NCBI GenBank assembly: GCA_944323585.1
Contig: CALUTA010000056.1
Span: 1-8,988, forward strand
DNA length: 8,988 nt
Direction: 5' to 3'
DNA from: Candidatus Gastranaerophilales bacterium
GTDB lineage: Bacteria > Cyanobacteriota > Vampirovibrionia > Gastranaerophilales > Gastranaerophilaceae
Positions 5,725 through 8,988 of the stretch are shown piece by piece. The position numbers and the translations under genes are program-made. The notes under the pieces are model-generated. The model was not told the origin of the DNA and ran no database searches. It saw nothing but the letters and a program-made list of their open reading frames with translations. Each line of letters begins with the position of its first letter. The stretch's first letter is position 1.

Positions 5725-6213
5725 ATGAAAATTCTTGGGATTGACCCCGGCATGGCAATTGTCGGATATAGCTTAATAGACTATGATAACGATAAAATCA
5801 GTCTTGAAACTTCAGGTTCTATTCAAACTTCAAAAGATTTAAAAGAATCTGCACGACTTTTAGAGATTTTTAATGATATGACAACAATCATAAATACGTA
5901 TAAGCCGGATGTCTGCGCAATTGAAAAGCTGTTTTTCTTCCGTAACAGGACGACTGTCATGCCGGTAGCTCATGCAAGAGGAGTTATACTAACTGTTCTT
6001 GAACAATTCGGGGTTCCAATTTATGAATATACACCTATAGAAGTTAAACAAGTTCTGACAGGATACGGAAGAGCGGACAAAAAAGAAGTTGAACAAATGG
6101 TTAAGATAGCTCTTGGGAATATCAGTCTTCCCAAACTAGATGATACTATTGACAGTATTGCAATAGCAATATGTCATACACGTTCTTGCCCATCTCCGGC
6201 TGTAATGGTATAA
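5725..6213 (+). CDS. ruvC: Holliday junction resolvase RuvC
   Basis: A 162-residue RuvC, the endonuclease that cuts Holliday junctions symmetrically together with the RuvAB branch-migration motor. The RNase H-like fold starts with ILGIDPG (3-9, Asp7). The second acid is Glu67 in CAIEKLFFFRN, and the last pair is Asp140 and Asp143 in DDTIDSIAIAICH. These match Asp7, Glu66, Asp138 and Asp141 of E. coli, so the active site is complete. The junction-binding segment TPIEVKQVLTGYGRADKKEV (103-122) is also present. The length is slightly short of the 173 residues in E. coli, with the difference at the C-terminus after the last conserved helix. The ATG at 5725 begins the conserved first strand and has no Shine-Dalgarno. 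ruvA and ruvB are not in the window, so it is not in a ruvCAB operon here. Confidence 0.97.
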   Translation: MKILGIDPGMAIVGYSLIDYDNDKISLETSGSIQTSKDLKESARLLEIFNDMTTIINTYKPDVCAIEKLFFFRNRTTVMPVAHARGVILTVLEQFGVPIYEYTPIEVKQVLTGYGRADKKEVEQMVKIALGNISLPKLDDTIDSIAIAICHTRSCPSPAVMV

Positions 6214-6214
6214 T
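6186..6214 (+). promoter_or_regulatory. Strong promoter across the ruvC stop codon
   Basis: TTGCCC (6186-6191) and a perfect TATAAT (6209-6214) are separated by 17 bp. TG at 6206-6207 makes this an extended -10. The -10 box contains the TAA stop of ruvC (6211-6213). Transcription would start near 6221, with a 27-nt leader holding GAGGA (6236-6240). The matrixin-like gene can therefore be expressed independently of ruvC. Confidence 0.55.
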
Positions 6215-6247
6215 TTCTGTAAATATATAAGGAATGAGGATAGATTA

Positions 6248-7657
6248 ATGTATAGAAACAAAATTTTAGTAATTACTACGGTTTTAATTGCTTTGCTTTT
6301 AGGCGTAATGATATGGAGCGCCAATGTTGTAGCGGATCATAATGCCCAGCAAAAAGACGACAATGTTATAGGCGTTGAACTTCCGCAAGCACAAGAGCAA
6401 AATTCAGAGTCAGAAGAAATTACGGAAACACCGGATGGAGAAGACACCTCGCTAGAAGACGAAGGTACAGATGATGATTCGGAAAATTCACAGCAAAGCA
6501 ATCTTATAATCGATACATCAGAAATTGTGCCAACAATAACTAAAAAAGAAAAAAGTAATTCTATCGGCAGAAATTATATTGATCAGATCGATTTTTCTAA
6601 CGGATTAATTTTATGGAATACATCAACATTTCCTCTTCACGTATATATAGAAGGTGAAGACAAACTGCCTGAAGGATTTGCAGACGGAATAAAGGCAGCA
6701 TTTAATAACTGGCAGCATGCCTCTGAAGGATTTGTAAAATTTGAATATGTTACAGATCCCACAATTGCTGAAATAGTAGTTTCAGCACCGGAAAACTCTA
6801 CGGAAGACTGCCCAGGTGAAAACGGGATTGAATATGGATTTAATAAAAGAAATAACCGTCTGCTTGGAGCCAGCATTGTAGTCCCGCAAACAAGCTGCAG
6901 CGGAACGGCCGTAGATACCCATTCTTTATATACATTATTGCAACATCCGATAGGTCATATTTTAGGAATAAACACTCACAGTCAAAGACCTTCCGATGTT
7001 ATGTACCCGACACTTTCTTATGAAAACACAGCCATTTCAGATATTGATATAAGAACACTGAAACTTTTATATAACTTTGTTCCTTCCGTAACAAATAAAT
7101 ATTATACAAATGCAGAAATGCGCAAGATGATTAGACTGTCAGAGGTAAAAAACAAACAGCCTAATGAAATTCTTAATATACTTAACACCCACATAAATGC
7201 AAATACACCAAAAGATCCTCTCGATAGTATCTTAGATGAAGCTTACGAATACTATCAGAACGGCAATTATACAAAGGCCAAAAAAACTTATCTTACAGCT
7301 CTAAACAACGCCCAGGATGTCCTGGATAAAGCTTACATAAACAGTGCTCTTGCAATTATTTGTATAAACTTACAAGAATATACCGAAGCGCTCAACTATG
7401 CAGATATTGCAGCCGGAATATCCGCCACCCCTAAAAATAAATATATTTCAGCCTACATTAACTTTGTATCCGGAAACGAAACCGAAGCTCAGGTTAATCT
7501 TGAAAACCTTCTGGCAAGATACCCTAAATACAAATCTGCATACACTGTCTTAGCTCAAATATACGAAAAGCAGGAAAATACTGATAAACTTAACGCTCTT
7601 GTACAGCAGTCTAAAGAACATTTTATAGATAGAAGCCCGCTTTACTACAAAGAATAA
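6248..7657 (+). CDS. Membrane-anchored matrixin-like/TPR protein lacking the catalytic Glu
   Basis: A 469-residue protein with GAGGA seven bases before its ATG. Residues 5-25 form a signal anchor or signal peptide. Residues 45-95 are a strongly acidic, probably disordered linker rich in Glu, Asp, Ser and Gln. Residues about 112-275 resemble a matrixin-like (M10-type) metalloprotease domain: LPEGFADGIKAAFNNWQHAS, the zinc-motif region QHPIGHILGINTHS (232-245), and the Met-turn DVMYP (250-254). The three candidate zinc ligands are His233, His237 and His244, but the catalytic Glu that normally follows the first His is Pro234. Cys188 and Cys217 could form a disulfide outside the membrane. Residues about 325-460 contain TPR-like helix pairs (YEYYQNGNYTKAKKTYLTAL, YINSALAIICINLQEYTEALNYAD). 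The protein is predicted to be extracytoplasmic and probably non-proteolytic, acting in binding or scaffolding. It starts a probable operon with the next two genes. Confidence 0.82.
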   Translation: MYRNKILVITTVLIALLLGVMIWSANVVADHNAQQKDDNVIGVELPQAQEQNSESEEITETPDGEDTSLEDEGTDDDSENSQQSNLIIDTSEIVPTITKKEKSNSIGRNYIDQIDFSNGLILWNTSTFPLHVYIEGEDKLPEGFADGIKAAFNNWQHASEGFVKFEYVTDPTIAEIVVSAPENSTEDCPGENGIEYGFNKRNNRLLGASIVVPQTSCSGTAVDTHSLYTLLQHPIGHILGINTHSQRPSDVMYPTLSYENTAISDIDIRTLKLLYNFVPSVTNKYYTNAEMRKMIRLSEVKNKQPNEILNILNTHINANTPKDPLDSILDEAYEYYQNGNYTKAKKTYLTALNNAQDVLDKAYINSALAIICINLQEYTEALNYADIAAGISATPKNKYISAYINFVSGNETEAQVNLENLLARYPKYKSAYTVLAQIYEKQENTDKLNALVQQSKEHFIDRSPLYYKE

Positions 7658-7680
7658 TATTTCAAATACCGGAGAGCTTT

Positions 7681-8166
7681 ATGAACAAATCTGTTTTTAA
7701 AATAATTTTATTACTAAGCATATTTTTGGGAATAGTCAGCGGAGTGCTGACTATTATCCCGTATGCGGGAGAAATTATATTCTGGCTGCTCATTACAGTT
7801 GCGGCGCCTCTGGTAATAGTATTCTTGACCAGGATGGAAGTTCTTGAAATTTCAACAGTAAGACAGAGTGCGGTTATCGGCGGATCAATCGGATTTGTTT
7901 CATTTCTTGCATTTTGTGCGGTTTATATTCCGGCGGTCATTGTGCTTGCAAGGTTTTTCAATTACTCGGTGAACCCCGGAGTGTCAATGTTTTTGACAAA
8001 TGCGACTTTTGGGCTTATGATAATGCTTGCTGTATTTATGGGAATTCTATCGGCAACCATAAACGCATTCAGCGGATTTGTAACTTATTATCTTATTGAG
8101 TTTAACAAATCTCTCACACAGCCGAAAGACAGTTTTGACCGGTATGATTTAAGAAAGCAGAGATAA
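7681..8166 (+). CDS. Hypothetical four-helix membrane protein
   Basis: A 161-residue integral membrane protein of no family I recognise. Four hydrophobic stretches are visible at about 7-27, 31-50, 64-90 and 107-138; the last is long enough to be one tilted helix or two short ones. The loop after helix 2 (RMEVLEISTVRQ) is charged. The C-terminal tail (142-161) is basic and polar, ending RYDLRKQR, and is probably cytoplasmic. GGAG lies about seven bases before the ATG. The gene begins 23 bp after the matrixin-like gene and ends one base before the mtnA start codon, so it is probably co-transcribed with both. Gly-rich faces such as GGSIGFVSF would allow helix packing. A transport or insertion role cannot be claimed from this sequence. 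Confidence 0.78.
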   Translation: MNKSVFKIILLLSIFLGIVSGVLTIIPYAGEIIFWLLITVAAPLVIVFLTRMEVLEISTVRQSAVIGGSIGFVSFLAFCAVYIPAVIVLARFFNYSVNPGVSMFLTNATFGLMIMLAVFMGILSATINAFSGFVTYYLIEFNKSLTQPKDSFDRYDLRKQR

Positions 8167-8167
8167 A

Positions 8168-8988
8168 ATGACAGAATTTCATTCAAAAATAAAAACAATT
8201 CAGTGGGTGGACAATTATTCAAAAATGGTAGACCAGACGGTTTTGCCATATGAATTTAAGTATGTAAACATCACAGACGGACAGCAGATGTATGATGCAA
8301 TTAAGACAATGATTGTAAGAGGTGCGCCGGCGATTGGAGTTGCGGGTGCGCACGGGGTTGTTTTGTACGCACAGGAACTTGCTAAAGAGAATTTATCAAG
8401 GGATGAATTTATAAAACAATTACTGCAAAAGGCTGATTATATGGCATCATCCCGTCCGACAGCGGTTAATTTAATGTGGGCGGTTGAAAAGCAGAAAAAT
8501 ATTATAAAGAATTCAACCTCAGACATAAAGGGCATCGTTGAAGAACTCAAGCAAAACGGAATAAAACTTGAAGACGAAGACATTGCAATCAACAAAAAAA
8601 TCGGCGACTTTGGAGCAGAAGTAGTTCCAAAAGGTGCAACAATTCTGACACACTGCAATGCAGGCGGACTTGCGACCGTAGGATACGGAACGGCTCTCGG
8701 AGTTGTCAGAAGCGCATTTGCAAAAGACAACACCATACAGGTTTTTGCGGACGAAACAAGACCGCGCCAGCAAGGGGCAAGAATTACGACATTTGAACTT
8801 ACAATGGACGGAATTCCGACAACACTGATTACAGACGGAATGTGCTCTTATTTTATGAAAAAAGGCATGATAGATATGGTTTGCGTCGGAGCTGACAGAA
8901 TTGCCGCAAACGGAGATGCCGCAAACAAAATCGGCACATACACTCTTGCGATTGCCGCAAAATATCACAACATACCGTTTTATGTAGC
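8168..8988 (+). CDS. mtnA: S-methyl-5-thioribose-1-phosphate isomerase MtnA, C-terminus beyond window
   Basis: The first 273 residues of MtnA, which converts 5-methylthioribose-1-phosphate to 5-methylthioribulose-1-phosphate in the methionine salvage pathway, in the cytoplasm. Family signatures appear in order: IQWVDN near the N-terminus, MIVRGAPAIGVAGAHG (about 48-63), SSRPTAVNLMWAV, ILTHCNAGGLATVGYGTALG with the catalytic Cys163, ETRPRQQGARITTFEL, and VGADRIAANGDAANKIGTYTLA with the catalytic Asp243. The Cys-Asp spacing of 80 equals that of Cys160 and Asp240 in the B. subtilis enzyme. MtnA is related to eIF2B subunits, but the Cys and Asp support the isomerase. About 80 residues are missing past the window edge, judged from the usual length of about 350. 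The ATG follows the preceding stop by one base, with a weak AGAG site inside that gene, so translational coupling is likely. Confidence 0.96.
   Translation, partial: MTEFHSKIKTIQWVDNYSKMVDQTVLPYEFKYVNITDGQQMYDAIKTMIVRGAPAIGVAGAHGVVLYAQELAKENLSRDEFIKQLLQKADYMASSRPTAVNLMWAVEKQKNIIKNSTSDIKGIVEELKQNGIKLEDEDIAINKKIGDFGAEVVPKGATILTHCNAGGLATVGYGTALGVVRSAFAKDNTIQVFADETRPRQQGARITTFELTMDGIPTTLITDGMCSYFMKKGMIDMVCVGADRIAANGDAANKIGTYTLAIAAKYHNIPFYV

Noticed and set aside
5725..6213. Truncated or inactive RuvC because it is shorter than the E. coli protein
   Set aside because: All four catalytic acids (Asp7, Glu67, Asp140, Asp143) and the last conserved helix are present; only the variable tail is short.
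6637..6876. Minus-strand 79-codon open frame
   Set aside because: Shadow of the matrixin-like domain coding region; no start signal or homology.
8519..8968. Minus-strand 149-codon Cys-rich open frame, with a second one at 8437-8736
   Set aside because: Both are antisense to the conserved, catalytic part of mtnA. The high Cys and Ser content is what the complement of this codon usage produces, and there is no plausible start signal.

Overview
The window is an AT-rich bacterial chromosomal segment carrying housekeeping and lineage-specific genes. I see no mobile element, CRISPR array, tRNA or rRNA. The mix suggests a low-GC diderm gut bacterium, possibly of the non-photosynthetic cyanobacterial sister lineage (Vampirovibrionia/Gastranaerophilales). 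It combines a type-A RNase P RNA, RarA, RuvC, MtnA, a LysM membrane protein, a matrixin-like/TPR protein and several small proteins of no family I recognise. The taxonomic guess is inference from gene content, not a marker-gene result.

Layout: (1) 1-381, minus strand: RNase P RNA (rnpB), with its last roughly 30-35 nt cut off by the window edge. (2) 556-2117: three small unrecognised genes in alternating orientation (+, -, +). (3) 2114-3343, minus: a family-1 ABC solute-binding protein with no transporter partners here. It is divergent from rarA (3379-4614), and their promoters appear to overlap. (4) 4611-4946, minus: a Cys-rich TIGR04076-like protein, convergent with rarA. Upstream of it lie a strong intrinsic terminator and the LysM gene (5019-5585, minus). 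(5) 5725-6213, plus: ruvC, divergent from the LysM gene and apparently transcribed as a leaderless mRNA. (6) 6248-7657: a membrane-anchored matrixin-like/TPR protein whose zinc motif lacks the catalytic Glu. It is followed by a four-helix membrane protein (7681-8166) and the start of mtnA (8168 to the window end), which together look like one transcription unit.

The genes do not form one obvious pathway. rarA and ruvC both act at stalled or recombining forks, and mtnA belongs to methionine salvage. The solute-binding, LysM, matrixin/TPR and four-helix proteins are envelope-associated. The genome is packed tightly: two convergent gene pairs overlap by exactly four bases at their stop codons, a terminator ends next to the neighbour's ribosome binding site, and a promoter lies across the ruvC stop codon.

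The most interesting signals are the matrixin-like protein with HPxxH in place of HExxH, the apparently leaderless ruvC (and possibly rarA), and an enlarged, branched P3 arm in the RNase P RNA.
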